A stretch of DNA of 64,000 nt from Lanius collurio (taxonomy: Eukaryota > Chordata > Aves > Passeriformes > Laniidae), in the NCBI GenBank assembly GCA_020086605.1, contig JACBWW010000052.1, positions 111,396 through 175,395 on the forward strand, written 5' to 3'. The position numbers were made by a program, and so were the translations under genes. Position 1 is the first letter of the stretch. Every line of letters starts with the position of its first letter. Under the pieces are notes generated by a model. That model was not told the DNA's origin, did not search any database, and worked only from the letters and a program-made list of their open reading frames with translations. Shown piece after piece: positions 24,801 to 37,245 of this stretch.

Positions 24801-27055
24801 ACAAGTGAATCATAGCTCATTTCTCAGAAAGTTCCCTGAGCTAGAGACAGAATGTAGTATCTGTGTGAGGAAGAGAGTTTTGCAAGTCCTGTGAGAACAA
24901 GCAAAAAAGGTCTGATGACATGACCACCCTGAAACCTTGCAAGCACCAGAAAAAAATATTTTCAAATCTCTTACTTGGAAAGGCTAACTGATATCTTGAC
25001 ATTAGAAATAAAAAAAAAAAAAAATTAAAATCTGCATTTAATTTATTTTTCTCTATGATGTGGGAAGAAATATATGTCGTAGACTCTAAACTTGTCAGGC
25101 AAACATATTCTGAAGATTTACTGAGATGGTGAAAAACACGGGTATTGAATCTAATTCACTGTGAATGTGGAAGAAAAACAGTAATTATGTTTTTCCTGTT
25201 AAAAACTGAGGAAACGTTGTAGAAGTACTAAAATTCTCTCAGTAGTTTGCATTTATAAATCAGTACGATGAACAGGTGTTTGCCAAAGTCATGAGATGGT
25301 TAGAGGAATAAAAATGCCTTTGTGACAATTTACCAGTACTATTTAGGAGCCTGGGATACGCTCATTGTTAGTATAGATTTGATACTTATTTTCTACTTTT
25401 ATGTAGCAAAGGAAAATTAAAGTGTGTCTGAAACTAAGTATGTGTGCTTCTGATTGTACCCTTTGTTGTCTTGAAACAGCTTCAGCTGTCCTCATGTTTC
25501 TACAATGCAAGTAAAAACAGTGCTAGTGTTAATGGATGATATTCCCTATTATGATGATGAAAGGAAGAACCATATAATGTACACTGGCTTACTGCAGAGG
25601 GTGAGGATGAAAGAGCATATGACCCTGTCAGCAAAAGGGATGTTGCCAGCTGGAATGAATTGGAGAACTCTTTAAAGTACTCAGTTTTCAAAATGTGTTT
25701 GTGGTTGTAGGTGATTTGCTGATATGGAAGCATACCATTAGTAAAGTCCCCTTGGTATGTGTGTACATACTGTGAATGTAATACTAGGAATTGCTTTGTT
25801 TTGAGTAAATCCTCAGTTTGGGGTCATGCATTGGAGTGTGGGGTGCCTCACCACTGTGGACTGAGTGTGATAAGGAACACCTACCTTGGCTAAGCCTAGA
25901 CTGGGCACCGGTAAGGGAAGTGCCATGTTTTCTGCTGAGGTTTTCCAGGGCCGCTGGAGCTGGACACTGTGCCACTGCTGCTGAGCTGTTTTAAGCTGAA
26001 CCCTCTTGACATCTTGACAAATGCTGGGAACTGTGACCACGTTCCTGAGCTTGTGGACGGGAAGGGGGGAGCTGGGGGAAGACTGCTTATAGCTTGCTGA
26101 GAGGTCTGTCTCTTGCTGGAAGGTGGTGGTTGCCAGCTGGAAGGAGGACTGTAAGCTCCAGTGCAGATCTCTGACTTTTTCACCTATCTTGGTTTAAAAG
26201 CACTCTTTCTTGGTGTCATTCTGTATGAAGTTAGTGCTTGAGGTGGTCTCAAGGCTCATATGAAGATGGAGTCTTCCCTACTTGGACTTTTCAGCTCTGT
26301 GTTGTATGTTCAGGTCATCTTTTTACTATTTTATTACTTTTGCTGTGCCATGCTCAAGGAATCCTGCCAAAGGTATTGTGGCTGCTAAGCATGGCTGCTG
26401 CTGCTTTCAGCAGCAGAACAGGGTTGGAAATAGAAGGAGAACATGAAGGGCGTTTTCTGAAGGTGGGAATAGGAAGGCAGGTGTAGGTTGCCTTGGATTA
26501 CCTTAACTTGTACATGGAATAAGAGCAGGGTATTAAGGCAATTCCTGATGTCAGCTGTAGTTGGCACTATGTTTTCAGTGGTACCGTTTCTTTCAATCTC
26601 TCAGCACAACAAGTGAAGTGAAGCCATGTTGTGTAAGACATCTTGGGTTTTAAGGTTTTTTTGCCCTGAGTGGGAAAACGAATGTGTGCAACTTTCAGAG
26701 AGCATATTCTTTCAGAAGAGAAAGAAACCACCATAGAAGAGGCTTTGTGGCAACTTGGTGCAAGCTTTGCCAGTGTGGGTTGTAAGCACTTTTTAATATC
26801 TGCAGATAAATCTGCATGGAGCTTTGGAGGAGAAATAAACTGTTGTGTTGCTGCTCTGTAGTGTTTGGATTGTGGGCAGCTTGTGTAGAGTTTGTGCTCT
26901 ACATTTAGTACTCTGGTCAAATTCCCTGTCAGGGTTCAGCATCCTTGCTTGTAGTCCTTGGATGTTGCATCAAGTGAAATAAAATACATGTTATTTCTGC
27001 TTTCACTGCACACTGTTAATAGGAGAAGAGTTCACGAAGGATGTCTGGACTTCAG
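21801..27055. other. Intronic unique DNA
   Basis: No exon or repeat family recognised. A moderately GC-rich patch at 25840-26150 carries overlapping open frames on the minus strand without motifs. A small ctgctgctttcagcagcag palindrome sits near 26398-26417. Confidence 0.5.
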
Positions 27056-27059
27056 GCAG

Positions 27060-27799
27060 CTCTCCAAAAAGCTGAAAAATTAGAGCAGGGAGTGGGTATT
27101 ACAGAGCCTTCCCTATGGCTGTCAGCCACAGCTTGTAGACATACCTGAAGCCACTTTCTGTTCAAGTTACAAAACATTATATACTTTTCTTTGCTGAGTA
27201 TCTTAGCACAAGACAACTTATAAGCACCATACATAATACCTTTACATTTGCCTATAGCCTATCATAGCTACTACCATTGCCATATTATAGTCATTATTAT
27301 CCAATCACAGGACTAAGTATGTTACAATACAAGCTTACAGTGGAACATTCTCATACTTTGCTTCTACCTGCTGCATCAACATTTCTTGTTTGCCTGTGAT
27401 AACTCTCTTTTTGGTAAAAACATGTTCTCTATTTACTTATGCTCTTCTTGAGACTTATTTACTTGGTGAAAAACATGTATTTTGTTTGTAGTCACATACC
27501 TTTGCTCTAGTCCTTCCAACTCATCTCCAACCTTTGCCTTCTCAGTTATTCAGTGATTACTGGTTCAGCAAAACATCTTTTATTCTATAGCAAAACTGGC
27601 TTTCATTTCTATCTCATCCTCAGTTTCTACATTCAGCGATCTTTCTGCCAAGCCTACATACCTGTGAAACCTTCTTACCAAATTTTCACTCTCCCCAACA
27701 CACTGTGACCTAGCTAGTCTTAAATAAAAGTTGACACCCATTGTTTCTCTATTAGTGTATGGAAGTAAGATTTCCTTGTTCTCCCTGTGCAAGGTGTCA
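27060..27799 (-). mobile_element. Possible LTR-derived block (strand-asymmetric)
   Basis: Composition switches sharply: the + strand becomes pyrimidine-rich (purine-rich on -) for about 740 bases. On the minus strand there is a start-like TGACACC, a TATA-like 'agtatataatg' and then a terminal segment, the order seen in LTRs. I could not find a target duplication or a convincing poly(A) signal at the right distance. It might instead be an internal ERV fragment. Confidence 0.35.
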
Positions 27800-30060
27800 T
27801 TAGTGTTCAGTGGGATTTCTGTAGTGGAGCACCAGGCTCAGTAGCTAAATGAAAGTTTTTCTTCCGTTCCATTGTTGCAGTGTATGTGACATCTTTCATG
27901 TTATAACTTGTCCTTATTACATCTTGACAAAGCAACAAGCAGGAGGTGGGAAAGCATAGTATTTTCTGTTTTGTGATGATGGTTTATCAGGAAGCTATAG
28001 CTGATGAGTGTCGAAAGCAAGATGATGTTTTAATCTTCCAGATCATTCATTTAAAGGACAAATGAAAAAATCCCCAAAAGTAAGTCACTGTTTGAAGGAT
28101 TTATATGTTCTAAACAGCAAAACTACAGTGGAGCTTTTTAAGACAAAAAAATGCTCACCTTTCAAGTATGTGGTTCCAACATGATTAAAAAACCTGGAGG
28201 GTTTCTTACCCTCCTTAGCAGAGGGCTAATGCTTTGGGGGGTTTTTATGCTTAATGATCTGTGGTGATTTTAGTCTGCTTATTGGTAAGGAAACAGCCTT
28301 CATCTTTATTATGTCATTTTATTTGGATCAGTTCTTTCAGATCTGGATATAATAGTTAACAATGGATAATCTCATTTTTCTTTATGATTTGGTGATCTGA
28401 AAGTTGCCTCCAAGTTCACCTTAATCTCTTTCATAGAAATCTGTTAAATTCAATTAATATGAAATGTAGTCTTCAAGGATGCTGTGTTTGAATGTAGTAC
28501 TTCTCATGAGCCTTCAAATCAAATGTGTGTGAGCATGTCTATTCTGCTATCACTGTTGTCAAGACGGAGAGCAGCTGCTGTTAGTGGGTGGACCTGGAAG
28601 AAGAGTCTGAGACCTTAGTATAGCTGAGCAAGCCAGAAACTCATATTCTGAATTTTTGGCTTCTGGTTCACCTCGTCAATCAATTGCTTTTTCTATCCTT
28701 GTCTGAATGAGAGATGTTTGTGTAAGATTCTGGCAACCACAATGACAGCATGTCTTCCCATAGAAGAGCAAGAGTTGTCAAGCACAGTTTTTCTTGTGTT
28801 TCAATGTTTTGCATAAGTAAACTTGCATGTGGTACCTACTTCTGTGTTTTTAGAAAATTACTGCAAGAATACCACACTGGAAGAAAGTTCTTGGATCGAC
28901 AGAATCTAGTTTCCCTGGCTCCCAGATCTAACCAACAGTTGGAGTATTCCATGGCACTCATTAAGATCAGAAATTCAGGACTCATGGTGGGAGTATACCT
29001 TCTAGATAAGAAAGAATGAGAACATAAATAGGGTACTCTGCTGTCTATTTGGTTAACATTCTGAATATTGAAATCAGTGAAGCGTTTGCTAAAAACTGTC
29101 TATAGAAGAATTCAGATGAAGGCTGTGTCTTTAAAGAGAGCAGTTGCTCTAAGATACCAGAGGTAGGGTTTGAAAATTCAAATATATGTTGGAAAAAGAA
29201 GTGTACTTCTGTAGGGTGGCCTTCATGTATTAAGAAGAGTGGTTTGAACTTTTTTTTTGTCTTGTCCCATATTGCTTCCTGCATATTAGTTGTTTTTTTC
29301 CTCTTGTTTTCTTGAATCCCATAATGGATTTTGGAAAGTCATAAGCTTAACATAGCTATCTGATAATTGTGTCATTAGAGAATAATTTTATTTGAGGCTG
29401 ACTGAATTCCTTCATGTCCAATTTTGAGTGGTTTTTCTTAGCTTTTTAAGATGAAGAGTTGCAGTCTATAGAATAACTGGTTTGTGTGGTCAAGCCTGTA
29501 ACTCCTTTGGTTTGTTATTTCCAATAAAGTTGAGTTTTTGTTTGTCTGTCATGGTTGTGCAGAGGGGTAAGTATGTAATGTACCCGGTGCATGATCCCTG
29601 CCGAAGGCAGAAATGGTGCTGGGGCCCATCATGTATTACTGTTGCCCAGTCTGCTGAACAAAGCTGCTGGGTTGTTTCTGTGAGGGCTTCACTGTGTCTT
29701 CATTTGCTTGTTTTTTTCCCTTACTCTTGTTTCTTGTTCCTAGGTCCTGAAAAGGAAAAGATTCTTGATTTTAAACATTAGCACAATGGTATGAAGGTCA
29801 TGTACAGTAGCATTTAATCAGAAAAACAACATGCAGAATGCAAACTGTAGAGGCAAAATCTGAAATGTGCCCAATTGAGAGAATGAAAGAATATTTTAAT
29901 TCTTCCCAAAACTGAGGAATCCTCTACCTTTTTCTGTGAAGCACTTATGAAGGTCTTTTTCTTTATTACTTAAACATGTATTCTTAATATTATATGTATG
30001 CAGTAATAATGGTCTTGTCTTTGTTACGTATAAAGTGCCAATTAAATCGAATTAATAATT
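27800..30060. other. Intronic unique DNA
   Basis: AT-rich, no recognised feature. The open frame at 28750-29019 (89 codons) shows no domain and no paired splice sites. Confidence 0.5.
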
Positions 30061-30667
30061 TGCATGAGCCAAATTATTAATATAAAAATGAACAGAATTT
30101 ATTTCACGATCAATTAACAATTTCGGATAGCCACTTTCAAACGGCAGGGTCAAGCCTAGGTTCTTGACCCTGAGTGCCACATACACAGCTCTGAACACCA
30201 GCAGTTCCAGAGTGGCAGTGCACACCCTCCAGGTTTCTGAGTCTAGTTTTTATACTGTTTTTTTTGCCGCAGGCTAGAGAATCCTTTGTCTCTTTCATAT
30301 TCAGCTTGTTCTCCATGGTTCCTCTGGTATAAAGAATAGAGGTCCGTCCAGGTGTTGATATCCCAGGAACTCCCTTTGTGTAGTTGAAACAAAGGGTCTT
30401 GGGCAAGAAGTCTGTTCTCCGTCACTTATAGTCTAGGGAGGAACAAAAAACCCAGATGGTCATATCTGTTGCTCTTTTCAGATGGAGAAAGGATTCTCCA
30501 GGGGCAGAGTGGGTTTGATTAGATTAGTGTGCCAGATGGATATCTGGCTTCCCAAGGTGGGTCCTCCAGGTTCTGCCTGTACTTCAGATGCAAATGTTAT
30601 CACCGGGTGGGGTAGCCCTTGGCTCTGGGTGGGCTGCCAGGGAACATACCAAAGCACATTCCAAACA
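30061..30667 (-). mobile_element. Probable LTR, about 607 bp
   Basis: Read on the minus strand: start TGTTTGGAATGTGC, a long U3, a TATA box (gtataaaaac, near 30245-30255), a poly(A) signal AATAAA about 150 bases further (as tttatt near 30098), and a short U5 ending ...GGCTCATGCA. That order and spacing are those of a retroviral LTR. No convincing target duplication was found, so either the ends are slightly off or flanking DNA has been lost. Confidence 0.6.
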
Positions 30668-32705
30668 TACTAATCTTTAAAATATGTACACTCTAATATC
30701 CCTTATACTTAAATTGACCTTGATACCATTTAATTTTATTATGAATTTTGACTTATTTTTAACATCTTTGATCTGGTCAATGAGATGAAATAAGCTGTCT
30801 CTGTCTGCTAGAGCCAGAAAGCAGAGAGGTGGAGAAACGGCTTCACCTTGGGGACCATGGGAGTGGGGCATAGTGTCAGAGGTTGAAGGCCAGACTCTCT
30901 TTTGAATATGCAGCATGATTATTATGAAAAAACCTCATGAACATGGAGTAGCTGCTCAAAAACCAGCAGCTGGGTGCACAGTGATATAAGAATAGCTTGT
31001 ATCTAGTGGGACAGTGAAGTATAGGTGGGATTTTTTTTTTGGTAACAAGTGATTCAAATACCCTAAAACCAGATCCAGGGCAGGATCTGTTTCAGCAAGG
31101 GATGTCTAGTAATGCTGTATTAATTCCCTCATCACAGTTCTGTTGTGGAGAGATAAAATTTCATAGATTTTTATAGAGGAGGGATTGAAGAACTGTACTT
31201 CCAACTCAAAATTAATGGAGTCTGTCAACTATCCATTTGACTGTGTCATGCTTTTCTATATGCATTGAAGGTCATCCAGGTAATGTGTTACGTTGTTTAA
31301 TCCTGCTGTTGACAGATTAGTTCCTTCTGGCTTGCTTATAGGGTGTTTTTGTGTGCTAAAAAATTGTTTGTCTCACTGGAGATGTGTTGGCATCTTGGGT
31401 AGCATAAATATTTCAGGAAGGATCTTCTGGGCATGTTCTTCCTTGTAGCAGTCAGTGAGTTATCATCATGCCAAACACTTCATGGTTGAAGTCAGCAAAT
31501 GCCAGAAATATGTTGTTAATTCATCTTCACATTGTTTGTGGAATGAAATTGGGAAATGGTTATTTTTATTAATATAATTATAATAATTCTAGTAATCCAA
31601 CTAGTCAGATAGCTTGCAGAGAAGACCAAGTCACAGACTCGCCACTTGAGCAAAGAATAGTTCTGCATCAAAAGATGAGAGGGACCTTTGGCATACATGT
31701 GGAGTGCTGTCATAGTGCAAAATAGCTGAAACGCCTCATGTTAAAACTGGTGAATTGCATCAGACTTCTCACATGGCTCTGTTCAGATGTTTGTGGCTCA
31801 GCCCAACGACAGCAGAGGATGATTCTATTCTGTATCTTTTGGAGAATGACAAATAATGCAGTCCGTGGAAGAGTGCTTTTGCAGTGTAGATGGTACCTCT
31901 GTATCAAGGGCAGATAAAGAACTGTATGCAGAATAGGTAATAATGAGAATAAAATACCAGTCTCAGAGCTTCCTTTGAAATCCAGTTGATGCAGGGTGGA
32001 GTTCCTGTTTCACAAGGAAAATTACAGCTCTTTTGACTGTGGTGAATTTTGCTCAGGTAGAAAAAGCTTTGTTCAGATTGGAACATAGAAAAAATCCTCT
32101 GAGCAGGTTGTTTTCAGCTTCCATTTTTTCTTGGAGAAGCTTACAAATGCATCATATTATTGCTGCACTGCAGTAACAATTCTGTAGATTTAGAGTAATT
32201 AGTTCAGTCATCTAGTGTTGTCTTTCTACAATAGGAAAATGATGTAAGCCCACAGGATTTTCCAAATTGAAAAATCTGGTATCTCTTTTTCAAGGAAGTT
32301 TGTTTTGGGAAAACTCATGTGCCTTGTATACTTTCTCACTTTGTCTAATTCCTGTATTGTCAAAAATACAGGATGTTAGCACTGTGTAATAAAGCAGTCA
32401 TGCGAGAGTCATGCTTAGAAGTGTAACTCCACTGTTGTGGCTTTTGTACTGTTTTTTTAAGCTGTTATTATTAGTATTAATTATTTATTTAGAAAGTTTC
32501 AAGTCCAATTACTTAAACAGAGGCCTTTGAAATCATATTGTCATCTGTACTGTAAGCAAAGCTTGATGGTTTGCCCGTAGGGATCTAAAAAGGTAAAAAA
32601 GAGTGCCAAAGAGGTAATTTAAATACTTTATTTACTTTCTTCCTTTTTTCCTCCTTCAAAATGCTTCTAAACATCCTTCTAGAACCCTCTAGAACCATCC
32701 TTATC
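30668..32705. other. Intronic unique DNA
   Basis: No exon or repeat family recognised; only short T- and A-rich runs. Confidence 0.5.
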
Positions 32706-32709
32706 ACAC

Positions 32710-33905
32710 TAAGGCCCATGGAAGACAGGGAGGTGATTCAAGACCAAGTGCAAGCCCTGCCTGACCAACCCAGTGGTGTTCTGTGATGGAACGACTCCAT
32801 CAGCAGACAAGGGAAGGGTTACAGATGTCATTTATCTGGACTTCTGTAAAGCCTTTGACTCAGTCCCCCACAACATCCTTCTCTCTAAATAGGAGAGACG
32901 TATTCGATCAGTGGACTGGTAGATGAATAAGAAAGAAATTGGATAGTCACATCCAGAGGGTAGGGTATTGGTCAATGGCTGAGAGTCCTGATGGACATGG
33001 GTGACATGAGTGGTGTCCCTCAGGGGTCTGTATTGGGAGGGGTGATATTTAATACCTTCATTAAGGACCTAGACAGAGGGATTGAGTGCACCCACCGCAA
33101 ATTGTTGATATCACCAAGTTGAGTGGTGCTGTTGCCTGAAGGGTGTCATCCAGAGGGACCTGGACAGTCTTGAGGAATGACCCATGAGAATCTCATGAGG
33201 TTTAACAAACCAAGTGGAAGGTGCTGCATCTCATGCAGGGCAACCCCTCGTATCAATCCAGGCTGGGGATGAACAGATCCAGAGCAGCCCTACAAGCAGG
33301 ACTTGAGGGGTGCTGGTGGGTGAGAGGCTGGATGTGCCCCAGCCGTGTGCACTGGGAGCCCAGAAACCTCCTGTGTGCTGGGCTGCACCCAAAGTCCTGT
33401 GTTCCCAGCACAAGAAGGACAGGGACCTGTTGGAGCCAGTCCAGAGGAGGGGCACAAAAGTGATCAAAGGCATGGGACACGTCTCCTATGAAATCAGTCT
33501 GAAAGAATTGGGATTATTCCACCTGGTGAAGAGAAAGCTTCAGGCTGAACTTAGTGTGCCTTTCTATACCTGAAGAGAGCCTACAAAAAAGATTGAGAGA
33601 GACTATTTACAAGGGCCTGGAGTGACAGAACAGGGGAGAATGGCTTCAAACTGACAAACAGTAGGTTTAGATTGGCTGTTAGGAAGAAATTCTTCCCTAT
33701 GTAGGTGATGAGGCACCAGCACAGGTTGCTCAGATAAGCTGTGGCTGCCCCATCCCTGGAAGTGTCCAAGGCCAGGTTGGATGGCACTCTAAGCAACCTG
33801 GTCTAGTGGAAGGGTGTCCCTGTTCATGTCAGGGGGCTGGAATGAGATGATCTTTAACTGTCCTTTTCAACACAAGCCTTTCTAAGTTAGATATGACTCT
33901 GTGAG
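32710..33905 (+). repeat. CR1 LINE, 1.2 kb, including reverse-transcriptase fragment
   Basis: The longest CR1 here. At 32844-32888 the frame reads [15 protein letters not shown], part of the LINE reverse transcriptase (the conserved D-x-x-KAFD segment), followed at once by a stop. Further on come 'ggtgtccctcaggggtct' (the GVPQGS-type motif), the C-terminal region around 33420-33540, then the 3' UTR with 'catccctggaagtgtccaaggccaggttggatgg' words and the terminus 'gatgatctttaa'. Stops and frameshifts make it inactive. It is 5'-truncated, as is usual for CR1. Confidence 0.93.
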
Positions 33906-34599
33906 AGGCTGAGTAATAACAGTTTTTTTGGGATGGAGGCAAAATGTAAGCATCTCTGAAGGGAATGCTGTCCTCTTACAAACTATCCTTTTGCAGCCCA
34001 GTTTTAGCAGGAAAAGTTGAAAAACACATGACAAAGGAATGAGAATACTATATAGAAGAATTCCTCTTCCATGAGATGCTTAAGCATGATAGTGGAAATG
34101 TGATGAATGAGATGTGAAGCTATCTTACAGTCATCAGCTACTTCGAATTAAAAATAAGTCAATAAATTACTGAGTATTGATTGACATTTGAGGGATAAAG
34201 TTCATTTGAGAAGCTGACATTGCTCAAACATTAATGTCTTTATCAAGTGCATTGAACTAGGATTGTTCAGCAGTTATTGACTGAACAGATAGAATTTAAA
34301 TTTTTTTCATATTATTGAGTTTAGTTCTGCATATAGTAATTTTCCTTTTCACATTCTTTCTGCATACACATGCAATGAAATAGACTTAAAATATAATTTA
34401 CACCACCCAAAAAAAAGGTGTTTTAATATAAATGCAAGCTAGAAGTTAGGGCTTTTTTAATATTTGCTCTCACCTTGTAATTTTGCAGCAGTGAGTTTCA
34501 TGGATATGGTAGGACCCCTGAAGTTATTGCTGAGCTTGGTTCTGTGGTCTGTTGCATTACTGTGAAATGCGCTCTTGTTTTTCTTCTACTTCATATGTT
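33906..34599. other. Intronic unique DNA
   Basis: AT-rich, nothing recognised. Confidence 0.5.
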
Positions 34600-34604
34600 G
34601 TTTA
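34600..34604. repeat. Target-site duplication (gttta), left copy
   Basis: Identical to 35895-35899. Confidence 0.8.
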
Positions 34605-35894
34605 TGTAGTGGGTTGAATCTGAGTTGATAGACAGCTTTTTAGACCAATAACGCTTCTCACAATTTACACATTTAAACTGCACGGAAAGGCGGGAGTTCC
34701 TCTTGTTCCATCTTGCCTGAGAGAGGTGGGGGCGGCCTCAGAGCCTCCAGACCCTGCCGAGCTGAGTTGGGCCGGGCCAAAGCCCCAGCCCCCTTCCCCT
34801 CTTCCTGATGCTGCTGCACGGACCCTGGGTCGCTGGGGAAGGAACCATCCCAGAGCCCAGGCAGCTGAACCCAGCCATGGACTGCTGCACAGCTGGAATC
34901 TTTCCAGAGCAGCTTCTTGGGACCGATGGGTTCCCCCGCCGTTCTCCACATGGAGCTGGCGGGAGCCTCCTGTCTGCAGCCAGAGCACACTTTGGGCTGA
35001 AATGAAGAAAACACCATGCAGCCAGCAGCACAAAAATAGCGAGGCTTTCTTCACCATAAAGCCTGAACAAGAACACTCTTCAACATAGAGGTTTCAGAGT
35101 CAGAGAGAGAGTGAGCCATGTGAGACGGAGCTGAAAATGGCGAGAGAAAAAGGGGCGGTGCCGCGTTCCTCGCGCGGAGCTTAAAAATACTTCTGGCATG
35201 CGGTGGTAAGAAACTGTAATATCTCAAACTGTTTGTCTCTAATGCATTTGAGGTACTTGGGGGGATGGAAGGCTCGTGTGTGGCCCGTGAAGAGTGCTTA
35301 TGCGAAGAGTGCTTATGCCAGATATATAGAAGCAGTGAGAGGCTTTTAAGGATTTGTAGCAGAAAAAGCCTTTGTGTTCAGGCCAAAAATGACTTATCCT
35401 TAAAAAGATTGATCACCCCATGTGATGGCCCATGTGTGGCAGTGTGAAAAAACTGATATTTTTTTTTTCATAGAAGAGATGTATTACACCACAGCAGATT
35501 GTTGCTTTCCGTGTGGGTCTGTTGTTGGGGGCAGTTTGAGAAACCATGTGAAGCAAGAAGAAGAAACCCTTTTTCCTTAAGCTTAAGAGAGAGACTTTTC
35601 AAGAACTGTAACACTGACTAGAATCCTATGTTGTGTTATCTTTTGTGCTAGTTAAGAAAGAGTAAAGTGCTGAGAAGACGGGTGTGTGTGTGTGGGTGTT
35701 TAATTTCTTGTTATATCTTTTAACTTTTAATTTTGTTAGTAATAAAACTTTCTCCTTGTACTGCAACCTTTTAAGTTTGAACCTGTTTTTGCCTTGCAGC
35801 TATCTAGTTTTCCTCAATATTTTCTTATTTTGTTTTCCTTATAAAATAACTGATATTTTAGATGCTTGACGCTTAGGTGTGTCAAACCACAACA
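34605..35894 (+). mobile_element. Solo LTR, ERVL-like, 1290 bp
   Basis: Begins TGTAGTGGGTTGAA, ends TCAAACCACAACA and is flanked by an exact 5-bp duplication, gttta, at 34600-34604 and 35895-35899; five bases is the usual ERVL duplication. A GC-rich segment (34680-35000) lies in the first half, a TATA-like cttaaaaatac near 35178-35190, and a poly(A) signal AATAAA at 35741-35746 followed by a U5 of about 150 bases. A 15-bp unit is duplicated in tandem at 35289-35318. Open frames of 112-130 codons at 34665-35088 on both strands are by-products of the GC-rich part and are not genes. Confidence 0.88.
35289..35318 (+). repeat. 15-bp tandem duplication within the LTR
   Basis: The unit gaagagtgcttatgc occurs twice with no gap (35289-35303 and 35304-35318). 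Small duplications in LTR regulatory regions are common among ERVs. Confidence 0.85.
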
Positions 35895-35899
35895 GTTTA
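35895..35899. repeat. Target-site duplication (gttta), right copy
   Basis: Identical to 34600-34604. Confidence 0.8.
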
Positions 35900-36784
35900 A
35901 GATAAGTGATAGTGGCTTTGAGTGTTGGAATAGAAAATAAAATCATGGAATTAGATGGTTTACAGTGATTTATTTCAGTGTAAAACCTTAATTTGCCCTG
36001 TAAAACAGAGTTTTGTGTTTATTTTGGGGTAGTGACAGACTTAAAAGTGATAAAATTTAAATGCAGTATCATTAGCATTTCTGCATGTGTAGATGTACCA
36101 AAAGAAATCATAACACTTGTCATATTTATTGGTATCATTAAACACTTCTTTTCTCAAACTTGCACACTTGCTGAGTTTCATCTTTTTTTTGTCCTATTTT
36201 TCCAAATTAATAAAAGATCATTAATTCTGACAGGATTTGTCTTGTTTACCCTGCCTCTCTTAGTCAACACATATAGCCATGTAAATGACCAAAGACTGTT
36301 TCAAAGTCTAAATCATTAGCTTGTGAGCAAGATTAGCTATTTTTTTACTTTTATCTTCTTAATGCACTTTATTCAGCTTATAAAATCTTGATGTTATTCC
36401 ACTTCCTCTACCTTCCCATCCCCTATGTCAATGGTTAGTTGGTGCTGCACTAGATTTAATGCTTCCTGAAAGTCATTCCAGTCTTGGATAATTTTGGTCA
36501 GTCTGCTTGTTATAATTTTTATTCCTGTATAAAAAATTGTGACTAAACTGTGGTAGGTACCTGCAGACTGGGGGTAAGTGTTGGCTCTGAGGGTTTTCAG
36601 TTACTGTTATATGAATGGCTAACTTCAAGCTCTGTAAATTTGGCTATGGACTCTTAAGGTAATTCCAGAGAAGACTTGGTTGGGTCAAGGTTGTCCTTGC
36701 TCTTTCCATTATCATCCTGCCCTTGGTAGTGCACAACTGCTGGCGCTCCTGGCCTGGTTGTGACCATGGTGACATAGAGGCTAG
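35900..36784. other. Intronic unique DNA
   Basis: AT-rich. A 108-codon frame (35993-36319) has no recognisable domain. Confidence 0.5.
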
Positions 36785-37245
36785 AATGGAATACATTATT
36801 TCAGTTGGAAGGGAGCTACAGTGGTCATCTAGTGCAGCTACCTGACCAAGTTACAGCCTATTACTTAAGGGCATTTCCCAGTTGCTGCTGACAGTCTTGG
36901 GGCATTGCCAACCGCTCCAGGAAGCCTATTCCAGTGTTTGACTATCTTCTTGGTAAAAATAAAATGCTTCCTAATGTCCAGTCTGAACCGGGCACAGGGT
37001 TGAACCATTCCCATGCATCCCATCACTGCATCCCACATAGAAGAGCTCGGCACTTCCCTCTCCACTTCCCTTCTCAGGAAGCTGTAGGGAGCAGTGAAGT
37101 TACTCCTCAGCCTCTTTCTTTCCAAGCTAGATAAGCCCAGAGTCCTCAAATTTTCCTCATGGGATGTCATTCCTTTCAGCCCTTTCAGCAGCTTTGTAGC
37201 TCTCCTCTGGATGCATTCAAGTGCCTTCGCATTTCTTAAATTAAA
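36785..37245 (-). repeat. CR1 LINE 3' fragment (minus strand)
   Basis: On the minus strand it reads as the CR1 3' portion: the translated segment SHEENLRTLGLSSLERKRLRSN is the end of ORF2, followed by the UTR with 'ggcttcctggagcggttggc'. The CR1 terminus lies at the left edge near 36790 (tcagttggaagg on +). Frames are broken. Confidence 0.85.

Noticed and set aside
33221..33573. Frames of 75-87 codons around 33.2-33.6 kb
   Set aside because: All are within the CR1 element at 32710-33905.
34665..35088. Overlapping 112-130-codon frames on both strands
   Set aside because: They sit entirely within the GC-rich half of the delimited LTR at 34605-35894 and show no protein family.
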